This document shows positions 1 through 13,100 of a stretch of DNA of 64,000 nt, piece after piece. This DNA comes from Spinacia oleracea (Eukaryota > Streptophyta > Magnoliopsida > Caryophyllales > Amaranthaceae). Position numbers and translations under genes: made by a program. The first letter of the stretch is position 1, and every line of letters begins with the position of its first letter. The stretch is from contig NC_079487.1 in the NCBI RefSeq assembly GCF_020520425.1, positions 125,014,385 through 125,078,384 of the forward strand. The letters are read 5' to 3'. Under the pieces are notes generated by a model. That model saw nothing but the letters and a program-made list of their open reading frames with translations. It was not told the DNA's origin and ran no database searches.

Positions 1-179
1 ATTATTTAGTCAACTCCGTCTATCCCCTTAGTTTAGCAGAGGGAGTAATAAAAATAAAAAGTATAATATGAAGTACTCTGTCGTTTCATTTCTCATTAAA
101 TCATCTTCAATAACTTGGTAGGACAAAAAGGAAGTATTAATCTGACATTATCAAATAAATATGCCAAAGTTATTCCAAA

Positions 180-2153
180 TTAGTGTGGATCTAAATTTAT
201 CAAGAAACTTTCAGAAGATGAAGAAGCTGCATTTCTGAGAAAAGGATGTCCCAACAGCTGAATAGCAGTAGGGCGATCTTGAGGGTTTCGCTGCAAACAT
301 TGCTGAACAAAGTCCTTTCCTTCCTCTGAGAGATTATCAGGGACTACAGGAAGTTCGTTGCTGGTCGCAATTTTGAAGACAGCTGCAACCTTCACAACAA
401 CCCAAAACAAGAACGACAATTAAACTCATAAATTAAGAAAGCCATGCACAAGAACTTGTGTCTCATTCGTTATAGGACGGGAGGTATTATGAACAAGATC
501 ATAATAGTTCAGAGATGAAACATCGATTATACATTTAACACCTGAAACCACTCACCTGTTCATATTGACTCCACGGAGGCTGTGTAGTTGCCATCTCTAT
601 TACAGTACACCCTAGACTCCATATATCAGCAGCAAGGTTACACCCGTTTGAGTCTCTAATTACCTGAACAACTCAAATTAATACTGATGACTGATCTGGA
701 AAGCCAAGCTCAAATAAAACACCAAAGCAAAAGCGCAAGTGTGCTAACCTCAGGTGCCATCCAGTATGCATTTCCTCTGAAAGAGATTGGATGTAACTGC
801 CCACGGATCTGCAAGATTGTCAAATAAGTTCTTCTACTCTATAGTTTATGTACAGATAACACATGTACAATAGAATTATACAAGTATTCACACAAGAAAG
901 AAGTTAAAGGAAATGTGGACAGTGGTGACTACTTACATGCTTCGCTATGCCAAAATCCGCCAGTTTAACCTGCCCACTTGGGTCCACAAGTATATTGGCT
1001 CCTCTAATGTCACTGCACAACACCATACATACCATCGAGTCATCGACATAATACACAAATGAGAGAAAGCTTATACAAATTTGACATAACCAAGGAAGTA
1101 CAAGCTAATAAAGGCAACAACTTTTAGCAACATTAATTAACCTGTGAGCAGTGTTTTCAGAGTGCAAATATGCAAGTCCTGACAATATTTGCTGTGTATA
1201 GCTACGGATAGCTGATTCGCCAAGCTCACCGTTCTCCCGGAGAATTTTACAAATAGAACCACCAGAGACATATTCTAAACATATGTACAGATTGTTGTTA
1301 ACCTACAAAAGGTTGGAGCCTCATAGATTGTTAATACAGAACATAATGATAGCTTAGCCAAATATTAAAAATAAGCACAAATACTCTTGAAATGATTTCG
1401 AGCAGAAACACACTTTTAGCAACATCTTTAAAAAAAGCACAGAATGCCTTACTATCTCAGAATCACGGTAGTGCACAATATTTGGATGTCTTAAGCGGCT
1501 CAGCAGAGTGATTTCCTGCCATGGTATCAACAACCACAAAATGAAACCTAACGGGGAAGAAGAACAGGGCATAACTCACACAAATATTAAGGGTTAGAGA
1601 CCGGTCTAATTTTCAGTAAATAAAAAGTGCAAGAAACTATTTTGTTAACCGGTGAAATTTTCAACAATCATATAGGATTTTTCATTGTTTTTTTTTCCGA
1701 TAAGTTTCAACATACCATAACATACTGAAGACATACTTGTCTAAATTGATGTGAGAACGTAACTTCCTTCATCGCACACGTCTCACCAGTTTCACTGAAA
1801 ATCAAGAAATGAAGCATCAGATGAAAAAAAAAAAACTCTAAGAAGTCAGATTAAACGTTAAACCTACGAGTTGAGCAGAATATAAGGAAAACCAAGCTGG
1901 AAAAATTGTATATTATGAATGATCAGAAAGGTTCAACAGGCTTCAGGGACGGGGGGTGAAAAATGGATTACAGATTCAAAGAATTCAGCATAGAGTTGGT
2001 AGAATTCAAAAGGCTAGAACTACAAAACAGACTAACAAAGCAATACATGGAAGTTCTTTTAACAAACCTGTTGATGCCCACGTAGACCAAACCGAATGTG
2101 CCCCTTCCTATAAGACGTCCCTTTTCCCAGCATGAGACAGGTCTTGTTGACAT
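180..2153 (-). CDS. MAPKKK (MEKK-type) kinase-domain protein, divergent
   Basis: Serine/threonine kinase of the plant MEKK-like MAPKKK group (YODA/MAPKKK3/5 type), which normally phosphorylates MAPKKs. Exons read on the minus strand: 2153-2068, 1794-1737, 1515-1453, 1302-1142, 1012-937, 808-749, 663-556 and 389-180, all GT-AG with consistent phase, giving about 273 residues. Visible: the glycine loop IGRGTFG, the beta-3 lysine in [16 protein letters not shown], the DFG aspartate in [23 protein letters not shown], and PPWSQYE near the end. Odd points: the catalytic loop reads HSDIRGAN where the family has HRDIKGAN; the segment between the beta-3 strand and QEI is about a dozen residues shorter than usual, trimming helix C; the activation segment has GNAYWMAPE for GSPYWMAPE; and the usual long N-terminal region is missing (an in-frame stop lies 8 codons upstream, unless an acceptor just before the ATG joins an unseen exon). 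Either a divergent or weakened paralog or a decaying copy; the family call is firm, activity is not. Confidence 0.75.
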
Positions 2154-2321
2154 TTCTGGTCGAAGATGGATTAATCACACATGTAAGGTTGACAAAATTT
2201 GTGAAATGGCCTTCAAATAAAACAAAATTTTAGAGCTTCTATACTAGAAATAAGATTCACACAATTAAGAAAAACCGAAATATATCCAGTGGTTAAGACC
2301 CTCAAATCCTAGCAAGAAGTA

Positions 2322-3215
2322 TTGTTGGAATTAAGAGATTCGGATAACTGATGAAATGGGCCTGGGCAACCCATGAGGATGAGTAGAGTTTGGACCACTT
2401 ATAAGTTCAATAGAGGTTCCACACTAAACCAATTGGCAATAGTGGGAGTGACTCTACAGGCTTATAAGGTGGTATTTCCTCTCCTCTTTCTCCAACGTGG
2501 GACAACTCACATGTGGACAATAGGAGTTTCAACAAGTCTTCATGCACTCTTAAACAAGTTCAATACAGAGTACTTGGGTTTGTGGCCCAAATTTCAAGGC
2601 CCATATTTGATGGTACTTATCCATATTAACTATTTAGTGTATGTGCTATTGGAGATGGAAATATTATCTTTTGTTTTCCAGAGAGTTCGAACTTGTTTCA
2701 CTTAGGTAGATTATCTACAGAAAATGCTCAACAATTCTAGAAAGTTATCACTTGCAATATCAAGCTATTTGCCTCCTATTTTAAATGACATACATCCACT
2801 ATAAATAGAAGGGTTGGGCAACATTTTGGTACATAAAAAAAACACCTGCCAAACACATCCACCTCCGATCAATATACATACATATTCGATTTCTTCCTAT
2901 TTCACTCTTCTATTTTACATAGTTGTAATATTATCATTTACCCTAATTATTTAGGGTCTTGTACTCTCATCATCCATGGGTTTTCTGCCTCGATTTGAGA
3001 ACTTTTCTCGTATTAATCTTGTACGGAATATCTATTTTTTTTTTAATTTCTTTTTACGATTATTTCTCGATTATTTCACTTCCGCTACGTCTCACACCAC
3101 TATACACAACAATAAAGGAACCCTAATTAACTTATATAGAGAACCTAAATATCTAATTCAACAAACATTCTCTCAGTTATTATGCATATCATCAATAAAC
3201 CCAATTTCAACAATC
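2322..3215. mobile_element. LTR-like fossil, possible solo LTR
   Basis: Starts with TGTTGGAATTAAG and ends near TTTCAACA, which resemble inverted LTR tips. It contains a TATA-like stretch followed by a pyrimidine-rich leader-like segment around 2800-2960. No coding domain is visible and no clear target duplication was found. A stretch near 2405-2510 (GGTTCCACACTAAACCAAT onward) resembles 28575-28680. Old and incomplete; the boundaries are tentative. Confidence 0.35.
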
Positions 3216-5036
3216 TAATTACATTTCCATCTATTTTCAGCAGAAAGTGAAATGGATTCCTTAAGTGACTAATGATGTATTATTAAATATCATAGCTATT
3301 CTCATGGAAATGGTTAAATACTTGTTTCATTCCCTTCAACAAAACAAATACATGTTTTATACACACCACGTGTCTGTAACCAAATACACCCAACCAGCCG
3401 GTGCGCTTCAGTGGTTCATTAAGTTCTATAGTATTGGGTGTGTTTCGCTGGTTAAGATAGTACGGAAATTGAATAATTTTTTAAATTTTGGTTTAGCACT
3501 TTTCTATTTTATTACCGAAATCACCCTGAAACAATGTTAATAGTCCAATATTCCATTATTTCTATAACTTTCTAAGTTAATTTAGTTTTTTAGTTAAAAA
3601 GTTGTAATATTTTAAGAATAGTTTAAATAGAATAAAAAATTTCACTACATTAATTTATCCCGTAAACCAGTTTGAATGAGTAATATTTTTTTTAACTCCT
3701 GCAGGTAATATTTTACCAAAATGCAGATAACTTAATACTATTTGAATATTATTTTTTCTAAATTGCCCTTTTTCTAATCTAATCCTATTCCCAGCCAAAA
3801 GTTATAATCACTCTTGTATTTAATAACTTGTAAATTAACAACTTTAAAAAGTGTTTAACATTCACCTACTCTACGAATCGGTGGACAACAACGATGAACA
3901 CCTGATAATCTGATATGCTTGACAACTTGAGTGATAATAGCAGATTTCGGTATTCAAGTTTGTGAGAAATTTACTCTCAATTGCGCATAAAGGACAATAT
4001 TCTTGAAGGTAAACCCTATATTCTTTCCAGTTTCCATCTTCCACCTAATATTCTAGCCCAACGTTTTCACCAGAGTTTTACTATAAAACGAATGAGCGTA
4101 AGAAAAACCAGACCAACTGTAACTCCGACGAGTTATTCCAGTAGCTTAAGTATACCTCCAGACATATAACGCAGCGTCCTAAACCACCTGCCGGAAAAAC
4201 AATCCGTTAGTTTATTTCTACCGCCGGACGCTTTAACCGACAGTAGATAAGTACTGCCGGAAGGTGTTACCGGCAGCCTCTTCCGCCCTCCGACAAACTT
4301 AGCCGACACCCTAGCTATTCGACCAGAAATTGTTGAACTTAGCCGACATACCTTCAACAGCCACAAGGGAGCATGTATAAAGTCCGAAAGGTGAAAACCC
4401 AAGGAAGAAGATGGATGAGAAGTAATAGCTACGAGCAGTGTACTGAAGCAAGCAAAGGGTTTTTTTTTTTTGTTTGGTTTGGAGTTTTATTAAAATTTAA
4501 ATAGGTGTTTTTGTCTTTATATTATCTTTAAAGTTATTAAAGATTTCTGCATTTAGCGTTTTTTGTACTGCATTTAGTAACTGCGTATTAGCAGTATCCG
4601 ACTATTAGCCCCCAATTTTAAAAAATCATGACTTCGCCCTGTCCCAATTTTGAATATGTACAACATGATTAAATTCATTTTTCTGAAATTCTACTTCAAT
4701 AGTTCATCTTTTATTCAGCAATCTTCAAAACAACTCGTATCTTCATTCCCGAAAACCATTCCGATAAAAACAACCGTTTAAACATCATGTGAATTAACCC
4801 AAAATCGACAAGCAAACCAAGTGAAAACAAAATTACATTAACAATAACAATACCATTAGCTTAATTTCTAATCAAACAAACATCAAAGTAAAACAACACC
4901 ACATTCATAGTTTTTTTACTCAAATATCAAAGATTAACTCGATCAAACACTTTAAAATTCCAACATTTCTACCATTAATTTACAAATAAAAACCTCAATT
5001 TAAATCAAATTTAAAGAGTAGTGAAGAACAAGTTAC
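3216..5036. other. Intergenic, no gene recognised
   Basis: AT-rich sequence. A minus-strand open frame of 89 codons at 4133-4402 lies in a locally GC-richer patch with repeated CCGGC/GCCGG words. It matches no family I recognise and has no clear splice context. The rest shows no coding or RNA signal. Confidence 0.4.
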
Positions 5037-5155
5037 CTGGTGACGATGCTAGAGGAGAGAGAAAATGGATGTGGTTTTTCGAATTGAAAGAAGGATGACA
5101 GGGATTCAACTTCGGATCCACCACAAGAAATTTTCGATTTGAAAGAAGGATTCAT
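5037..5155 (-). CDS. Possible orphan first exon, unknown protein
   Basis: On the minus strand an ATG at 5155 opens 39 codons (MNPSFKSKISCGG..., serine-rich) that run into a good donor, CAG|GTAACT, at 5037. It could be the first exon of a minus-strand gene, even an upstream exon of the MAPKKK-like gene. However, its phase (2) does not match the only visible acceptor before that kinase's ATG, so no join is proposed. No domain is visible. It may be a gene fragment only. Confidence 0.22.
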
Positions 5156-5281
5156 GATTTTATGATTAAATAGAAATCGAATTGTAGTTTCACATTGAAA
5201 CTTCGATTGAATTTTCTGAGCAACTCAGGGGTCACCACCCTATGTCAAGTGTCAACATAGATGGTGGGGTACACTACTGCA

Positions 5282-5521
5282 TACTTCCTTCCGTTCTTTT
5301 TAAATGACACAATTATTTAGGCACATTTGCTAATGCACGATTTTAATCATTAATATCTCTAATTGTGGATCGAAAAAAATTATAAAAAGTTGATATTAAA
5401 ATAATATTTACTGACGCGAATCTAATAAGACCCCAAACGACTATGTTTAGGAAGTCAAAGGTATTTGTGTGAATAGTGTCTAAAATCTCATTGTGTCATG
5501 TAAATAAGAACAAAGGAAGTA
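5282..5521. mobile_element. Stowaway-type MITE
   Basis: About 240 bp with imperfect terminal inverted repeats: TACTTCCTTCCGTTCTTTTT at the left and its near complement (AAGAACAAAGGAAGTA) at the right, flanked by TA. This is the Tc1/mariner Stowaway signature. No coding capacity. Confidence 0.8.
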
Positions 5522-5597
5522 TTACATACCACCCGGATGCACCACATGTTCGTAATTTGCTACAAGTACCAGGCCATATAATGTAATTTTCCTTTCC

Positions 5598-5647
5598 AAA
5601 TCACTCAATCTCCTTCACAACTAAATCACTCAATCTCCTTCACAACT
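5598..5647. repeat. 25-bp direct tandem duplication
   Basis: The unit AAATCACTCAATCTCCTTCA plus CAACT occurs twice head to tail without change. Just downstream, at 5716, an ATG opens 15 codons (MEDFDSIHNNLQINK) before a possible GT donor; this could be the 5' piece of a lost gene but is too short to call. Confidence 0.7.
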
Positions 5648-6054
5648 CAATGCCGCAAATAACACAAAAGTCATCCCCAAATCACATTCTCTCCCTTCAA
5701 AACCCACCTCATCGATGGAGGATTTTGATTCGATCCATAATAATCTGCAAATCAACAAGGTCGTTCATTGCGTAGATTTATGAATTTTAAGCTCGTTCAT
5801 AATACGAGTTTAAACTGCATAAGTGTATACCGTAGTCGAAGCTAAAAAAAATTATAAGCATGTACGTACAAGCTAAAAATGTATAAGTCTCCGAAATTTT
5901 TCTTGACAAAAAAAAACTCTACTAGGGGTAAATAAAGGAGGGTATATGGTAAAATAGTAAGACGGTTTTGAGTAATATGGGGCGATAAAATAATTAACCC
6001 CTTTAACAAAAAAAAATAGTTCACTGTCAATTACTATCTAATAAATCTATCTAA

Positions 6055-6782
6055 TCTATACCTAGTATATACCTAGCAACACCATAGATTATTAGAAGTC
6101 ATGTGGCATCTCATTATTAGAAGTCATGTGGCATCTCTCCTTTCATCCATCATTTTGTTTTGTTTTATTTTAATTTTTCTTTATTGTTTCTATGATTTAC
6201 AACTTCTAATGCCTCTTCCACTCAATTTTCCTATTCGACATCAAGTTATTAATAGTCTAATATACTCATTACTTCATTAGTCTATTCCACTCCACCTCTT
6301 TATTTATTCAACATATAATTTTTATATTTTTCCAACCTTCAAATTACACCTCTATTTAATTCATATACTCACTCCGTCCCAGATTAGTTGTTACACATTC
6401 CTTTTTCGTCCATCACAGATTAGTTGTTACACTTCTAAATTAGGAATAACCCCACAATTATTATATTGTATCTCTCTTTCAACTAACTTTTTTTTTGTCC
6501 CCACACCCTCTCCACTAACTTTTTTTTGTCCCCACACCCTCTCTCATTCAATTAAAAAAATACCCCACTAACTCCTATCACATCTACTTTTTCAATAAAA
6601 TAACAATTGATAACCAAACAACCACTTATCACCTAAAACTTTGTGCAAAGGTAAGTGTAACAACTAATTTGGGATGGAGGGAGTATTACCAAAAATCACA
6701 AGTACTCACTAATTAAAACTCCAAAAAACATCTGAACAACCACTATTCAACCACCCGTTCTATGAACGGGCTCAAAAGCTAG
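6055..6782 (+). mobile_element. Non-autonomous Helitron with nested MITE
   Basis: Begins with TC after an A (TCTATACCTAGTATATACC). It ends with a short hairpin, CCCGTTCTATGAACGGG, followed about 7 nt later by CTAG, then T. These are the Helitron hallmarks (5' TC, 3' hairpin plus CTRR, insertion between A and T). No replicase/helicase coding. Related sequence recurs at 24300-24955 and, on the minus strand, at 62044-62415. Confidence 0.75.
6366..6685. mobile_element. Stowaway MITE nested in Helitron
   Basis: Left end TACTCACTCCGTCCCAGATT and right end GGGATGGAGGGAGTA form an inverted pair, and AGTTGTTACAC is mirrored inside. It carries an internal direct repeat (AACTTTTTTTTTGTCCCCAC-like, near 6484-6545). 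It lies wholly within the Helitron, so it inserted later. Confidence 0.78.
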
Positions 6783-7650
6783 TGTATATATATAAAGGAG
6801 GCATATTTGCTGAAATATTAGAGCGCCACGTAGGATTACTATTGGTTCGGCCAATGAAAAATAAGATTTTCAATTTATTTTTGAATTAAAAAAATCAAGT
6901 GCCACGTAGATAATTAATTAGGTGCCATGTAGACATTTTAATTAGTTAATTACTAATATATACAACTCCATCCAAAATCAAACACTCTAATAATTAAAAA
7001 ATAAATTTAAAATAAAATTCATCCAAAATCAAACACTAATCTAAAATAAAACTCATCCAAAATCAAACAGTAATCTAAACTAAATTCAATGTAAAATCAA
7101 ACACTAATCTAATATTAGAGCACCAGGTAAGAAATCTAATAATTTCGGCCAATGAAAAATAATATTTTGAATAAAAAAAAGCTGAGTGTCACGTAGATAA
7201 ATAATTAGGCGCCACATAAATATTTTTATTAATTAATTCTTAATCTTGAAATATTAGAGTGCCACCTAGGATTACTATTAGTTTCGGCCAATGAAAAATA
7301 AGATTTCTAATTTATTTTTGAATTAAAAAAATCAAGTGTCACGTAGATAATTAATTAGGTGTCACGTGTATATTATATGCCACATAGATATCTTAATTAT
7401 GTTATCCCACTTTAAGTCCACTTTAAGTTAGATTCCACTTTTAATTAGTGTTGTAATTCTATAAGGAGTGCACTCCTTAAACACGGTGAAGTTTATGATG
7501 TACGGTTATCAAATAGGTGCAGTAGTAGTATTATTAAATATTTAATGTAAAGTAAAGATCAAGTATACAATTCAAAGTTTAGAAAGTATACAATTACTAC
7601 CACGTAGCATATAGAATTTACTATTTAAACTAACTAACTAATAATAATAA

Positions 7651-8324
<674 letters not shown>

Positions 8325-9191
8325 TAATAATAATAATTAAGTGATAATGTATATATAAATCATGAAAGTTTTAATCAACGCAATGTACTTACTAATACAC
8401 GGTAACTCTTCAAGATATGAGTCTAATCAAATCATGATTTCAAGTTACTCTTCAAGATAGATATTGAAAGTTCTAATCATATCCAAATTTATAATTGATT
8501 AAGTCCTATAAATTGATCAATAACCCATACACGATCACATCTTTGACTTTTAATTTTGGTTATCAGTGGCTACTTCTTTAATCTATGATTTAAATTCCAC
8601 TAGAAACGGTTGAAAAATAAAACATCCTTGATCCATGATTTAAATTCCACTAGGAACGATTGAAAAATAAAAGTTCGTGTTTCGCGCTTGATTGATGTAG
8701 TGAACTTCCGGAAACAAAATAGTTTAATTAGTTTGGACACGGTCCTCATCGACGAAGAGGTATATAGTTCTCTAATTAATATTTACTTTATGATTTCAGT
8801 GGTTGTTCTCTTGCTTATGATTTCTCAATACAACTATGTTAAACCAATTGGAAGCGACCTCACACCAAGTTGTGCTATGCACGGCTACTAAATGTGGACG
8901 ACCTTCATGAGAATCATAATCTCAATGTCAATAAATTATTACCTCACCCAGACGATCTCATGTAAGAATAAGACAAGTTTTTTACAAATTGGACCAGTAT
9001 TTTGGGATTTTTGGCCATAACCCATTAATCCCATTATGATAAATTTATCAATTATGAGCAATTCATTTTAACTTAATCTAACATAAATACGAAACCGTTA
9101 CTAAAAAGAAAAAATAAACCGAAACCCGTGCATCGCACAGGCTTCAAAACTAGTTAATACGGAGTAAATAAATTAAATTGTCTAAAACTAT

Positions 9192-9860
9192 ATGTTGGTC
9201 AAAGTGGGGCGAACATTACCCGACCCGAAAACCCGACCCGAAAACCCGACATGTACATACCAAACCCGTAACCCACCATGACTCGAAATTTTGGTAAAAA
9301 AGGTAACCCGAAATCCGACCTGAACCCGACCCGAAAAAACCGATAACCGATTTTAACCCGATGTTGTATGACCCGAACCCGACCCAACCGAAAGATGACC
9401 GATAATCGAACTGACCCGACTGAACAACGATCCAAATCCGATTCGATAGCCGACAATGACCTTGACCTGATTTTTACCACATAACCTGTTAGTGACTCGA
9501 CCTGTGCAGTAAATATATTTTACACTTGAATATTTTGTGATGACCAAATTAGTTATTGACGCAATCCTAACCCGTGTCCGAGAGTGTACCCGACCTGAAT
9601 TTTAACCCACTCGAAAATTATCCGATCTGAACTTGACTCAAACCCGAGATTAACTACTACAAACCCAACTATATAAGACCAAAACCCGAAATTGTACCCG
9701 ATCCGAACCCGGCTTGTACCTGAAATGGAAATACACCCGACATGACCGACCGAAAACAAACCCGACCAAACTCAACTTGCACCCGAATGATAAAGTTACC
9801 CGATCTGATCATGACCCGAGATCCGAAATGATTCGACCTGATGATCTGTTTTGACAGCTA
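9192..9860. repeat. ACCCGA-rich degenerate repeat, likely hAT-type MITE relic
   Basis: Dozens of imperfect ACCCGA/GACCCGAAA words, the reverse strand of the GGGTCG words in the complete element at 29996-30882. The right end reads TTTTGACAGCTA, like that element's tip (TTTTTGACAGCTCTA); the left tip (TATGTTGGTCAAA) is weak and no 8-bp duplication is evident. Open frames here are artefacts of the repeat. Confidence 0.6.
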
Positions 9861-9990
9861 TTGTGACTTTGTGAGGGATAAGACTACTCATGAGAGTATC
9901 TAAAGACTTGTCAATAAAACGTCAACAATTTAAAACCCAAGTCCATTTCTATTTGGCATTGTCTTATTTAAAAATAATCCTCATTCTTTC

Positions 9991-9999
9991 TTTATAAAA
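9991..9999 (+). promoter_or_regulatory. Putative TATA box of the caprin-like gene
   Basis: TTTATAAAA about 145 bp upstream of the ATG at 10143, followed by a CT-rich leader typical of plant 5' UTRs. Confidence 0.45.
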
Positions 10000-10142
10000 T
10001 CTCACTAGTGAGGCCATCCGTATCCCTCCCCCCTCTCATTTCCACTACCATCAAACCCCCCGCAACGCCGCTACCTCCCGAGGGCAAACCCTAAAACTCT
10101 CTCTCCCCCTCCCGCCGACCACCACCGTCTCCACCTCTTCTA

Positions 10143-13100
10143 ATGGCGGCGACATCAATCTCCTCTGACCCCGCCGCCGCCGAGGGTCCCGTCCTCAGCG
10201 TAATCAGCAAACGCATCCGCGCTCTCCGCAAGAAACTTAACCGTATCGCTCAAATGGAAGACTCTGTTTCTCAAGGCAAAACCCTCAACAAAGAACAACA
10301 GGACGTTCTCCGCTCTAAATCCTCCGTTGTCGCTCTCATCGATGAGTTTGAGAAGCTTCGCGCTCCTCTCTCCTCCGCCGTTGAAGAAGAACACTCCATT
10401 GCTCTCTCCTCCACACCTCCGCCTTCTTCAGCGGAGGAACAACAACCTTCATCGGAGAATAACGATGAAATTTGTAACAACGATGAAGATGTTGCTGTGA
10501 AGGATCTGCTGGATTTGATGTATTTTGGGAGCTTGTTCGATGTGAAACCTCAGAGTGACTTCACTTCATTGATGTTGACTCGTACTCATGAGCGTGGTTG
10601 CTGCTTGACTTACGATTATGTTACTGATGATGCTACTGATCTACTTGTCGAGCGCGATTTGGATTTGATTTCGGCGTTGCAAGGGCTGATGATATCTCGT
10701 CCGGTGAATTCGTCTTTGTCACATCAGAATGCGTTGGAGAGGTGCATTCACCATGCTAAGCTCTGGCTTTCCAACTCTGACCAGCCTATCGATCATCAAG
10801 CGAGTATTACATGTAATTGCCGGGTTTAATTTTCAATTTGATTCATTAATTTAATTTTATGAGAAATTGAAGTTTGATAATGTTTTTTAATTGGTCCAGA
10901 TGCTGGATTGAGGGAGAAATTGAAAAAGATTATTGCTTCCGATTACTTCACTGCTACACCGCAGATGAAGGGGCCGGGGGAGGTTGCGGCTGCAGCTGCA
11001 GTTGGGAATTTTGGGTCTTTTCAGGTTCCGATGCACGAGTCTATGGTGCCCGTTGAAGTGCCGGTGCAAATAGAGGGATCTGCTGAGCAATACCCGGATT
11101 CGGTAATTAACTAATAATATTTTTTGATTCTTTTGATGTGATATGTTCAACCAATGTGGATGATATATTGCCGAATTGAGGATATCCAGAACATGTAAAA
11201 TTAGTACACACCCCGTACTCACTAGAGCTACCAAAGGAATCAGAAAGCAAATAATGTTTTTGTTTGTGCTTGAGAGAATTCTATGATTAGAGTTAGTGTT
11301 TGATAATCTAGTGTCATAGGTTGTGTGTGTGAGTTTGATTTGATTGTGGTTATTTTATTAATCTCATCGCTGCCAAATGGGAAGAAGGTATTTTACAAAA
11401 ACATGGATATATGGGTTATTACTGTAACTTTTTTTAACACGCTAAGGGCTAGTAATAGTTAGGCCATTGTCTCAAAGAGTTTTGCAGAAAATAGATATGG
11501 CCCTTTCTTTTCAGTCCAAACGTTCCAGGCTGGTCTCCCACGACAGACATACTCAAACTTTCGCTCCAAATGAGCAATGGGTTGGTAATAACTTTCCTTA
11601 GTCCCGAATTCGATTAGCGCGTACCCTAGGAAACCATCCGTAGACCACATAAGATTGACTTTCTTCACCTTGTAGCCCATGCTTTGTAGACAATCCCTCA
11701 GCCACGCATAGCTCCGGCTAATATGTCTTCCAGCTTCGTCGTACTTGACAGGAAGATTCCTAAATACTTTGAAGTTGTTTCTGCCATGGGGTATTTTTAT
11801 TTGAGGGAGGAAGGAAAGGGAAAGGGGTTTTAGATAGGAATGTTAGGAATAGACACCAGTTCCTAAGAATTTATTTTGATTAAAAGTTTCAAAATGTGAT
11901 AAATTGTAAGAGGAGTTTTAGAAGTCCTTTTGCTACAAACGCTAAATAGTTCTAAGAGTTAGTATTTGTAATTTTAGGAGTTAGCAGAACTGATTATTCT
12001 ATAATTCTGCCTTGCTTAACCGGTGATGGTTCAAACTAACGAAATCATCAGTAGTCTTAAGAATTTAATATATTAAACGGATTATCTAATTTAACGTACA
12101 ATAGGTTGTTCGAACACATTTTATTTGCTCCGCTTGAGACAGTGCACCTCTTGGACCATACAGTAGGTCGTTTGAATACGTTTTATTTGCCCTCCGCGTG
12201 AGACAATGCACCTATTGGAGCTGATTTGACCAATGGGAAATAAGTGATGGGCATGTGAAACGATGTCATTTAATTGCATAATCAAAACACTCCAAAACCG
12301 TTGTGCCATTTCGTCTTCCCTATTTACTTGATTACTTCTCTCCGTTCAGTTTCCTTTTCCCCCTTCAAACGGCTGGTAGAGGCCAATTTAAAGGCAACTC
12401 AACAATTTTAAAGGCCTCTTTTTCTGGTGTCCATTCCTCCATAATTTCTTTGCTATAAATACCGGTGTCTATTCCTCACACTTCTATCCTATAAATACTT
12501 CTATCCTATAAATACTGGTGCCTATTCCTCTTTTCCTCTACCAACAACGTAACCCCTTTTCTTCCTCCCTCAATTCCCATCCAAATACACCATGCCATAT
12601 ATAACATCAGAATATGTTTGCCCATTCATATTAATAATCAGGAATTTTCCTGCCAAGTGCAATGTCAAGCTTCATCTTCCTGCCAAGTACAATGTCAAGT
12701 ACGATGAAGCTAGAAGATCTATTAGCCAGAGCTATGAGATTGTCTATAAAGCATGGGCTAGAAGGTGAAGAAAGTCAATCCTATGTGGTTTCCTAGGGTA
12801 TGCGCTGATCGAATCCGGGACTAAGGAAAGTGATTACCAATCCACCGCTCCAAACAGTTTGAGTATGCCTGTCATGGAAGACTAGCCTAGAATGTTTGGA
12901 CTGGAAAGAAAGGGCCATATCTATGGCTAGCCAAGCGGATGGATCTACCTCTGTTTAGGGGGCTCATGTTGATTTCATTACTATTGAGCATTCTTCATAC
13001 AATAAATCAATGAACAAAACGGGAAAGATAATTGAAGCAAAAATAGTTGAACGAATAATGAACATATAATACCCGTGTAAATAATCCATGTAACTTGGGG

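Noticed and set aside
2373-3540. Plus frames of 80-110 codons
   Set aside because: They lie in LTR-like fossil and AT-rich sequence, with no splice, promoter or domain support.
9199-9759. Three overlapping minus frames with Arg/Gly/Val-rich sequence
   Set aside because: They are read-through of the ACCCGA repeat tract, which stays open in all frames by composition.
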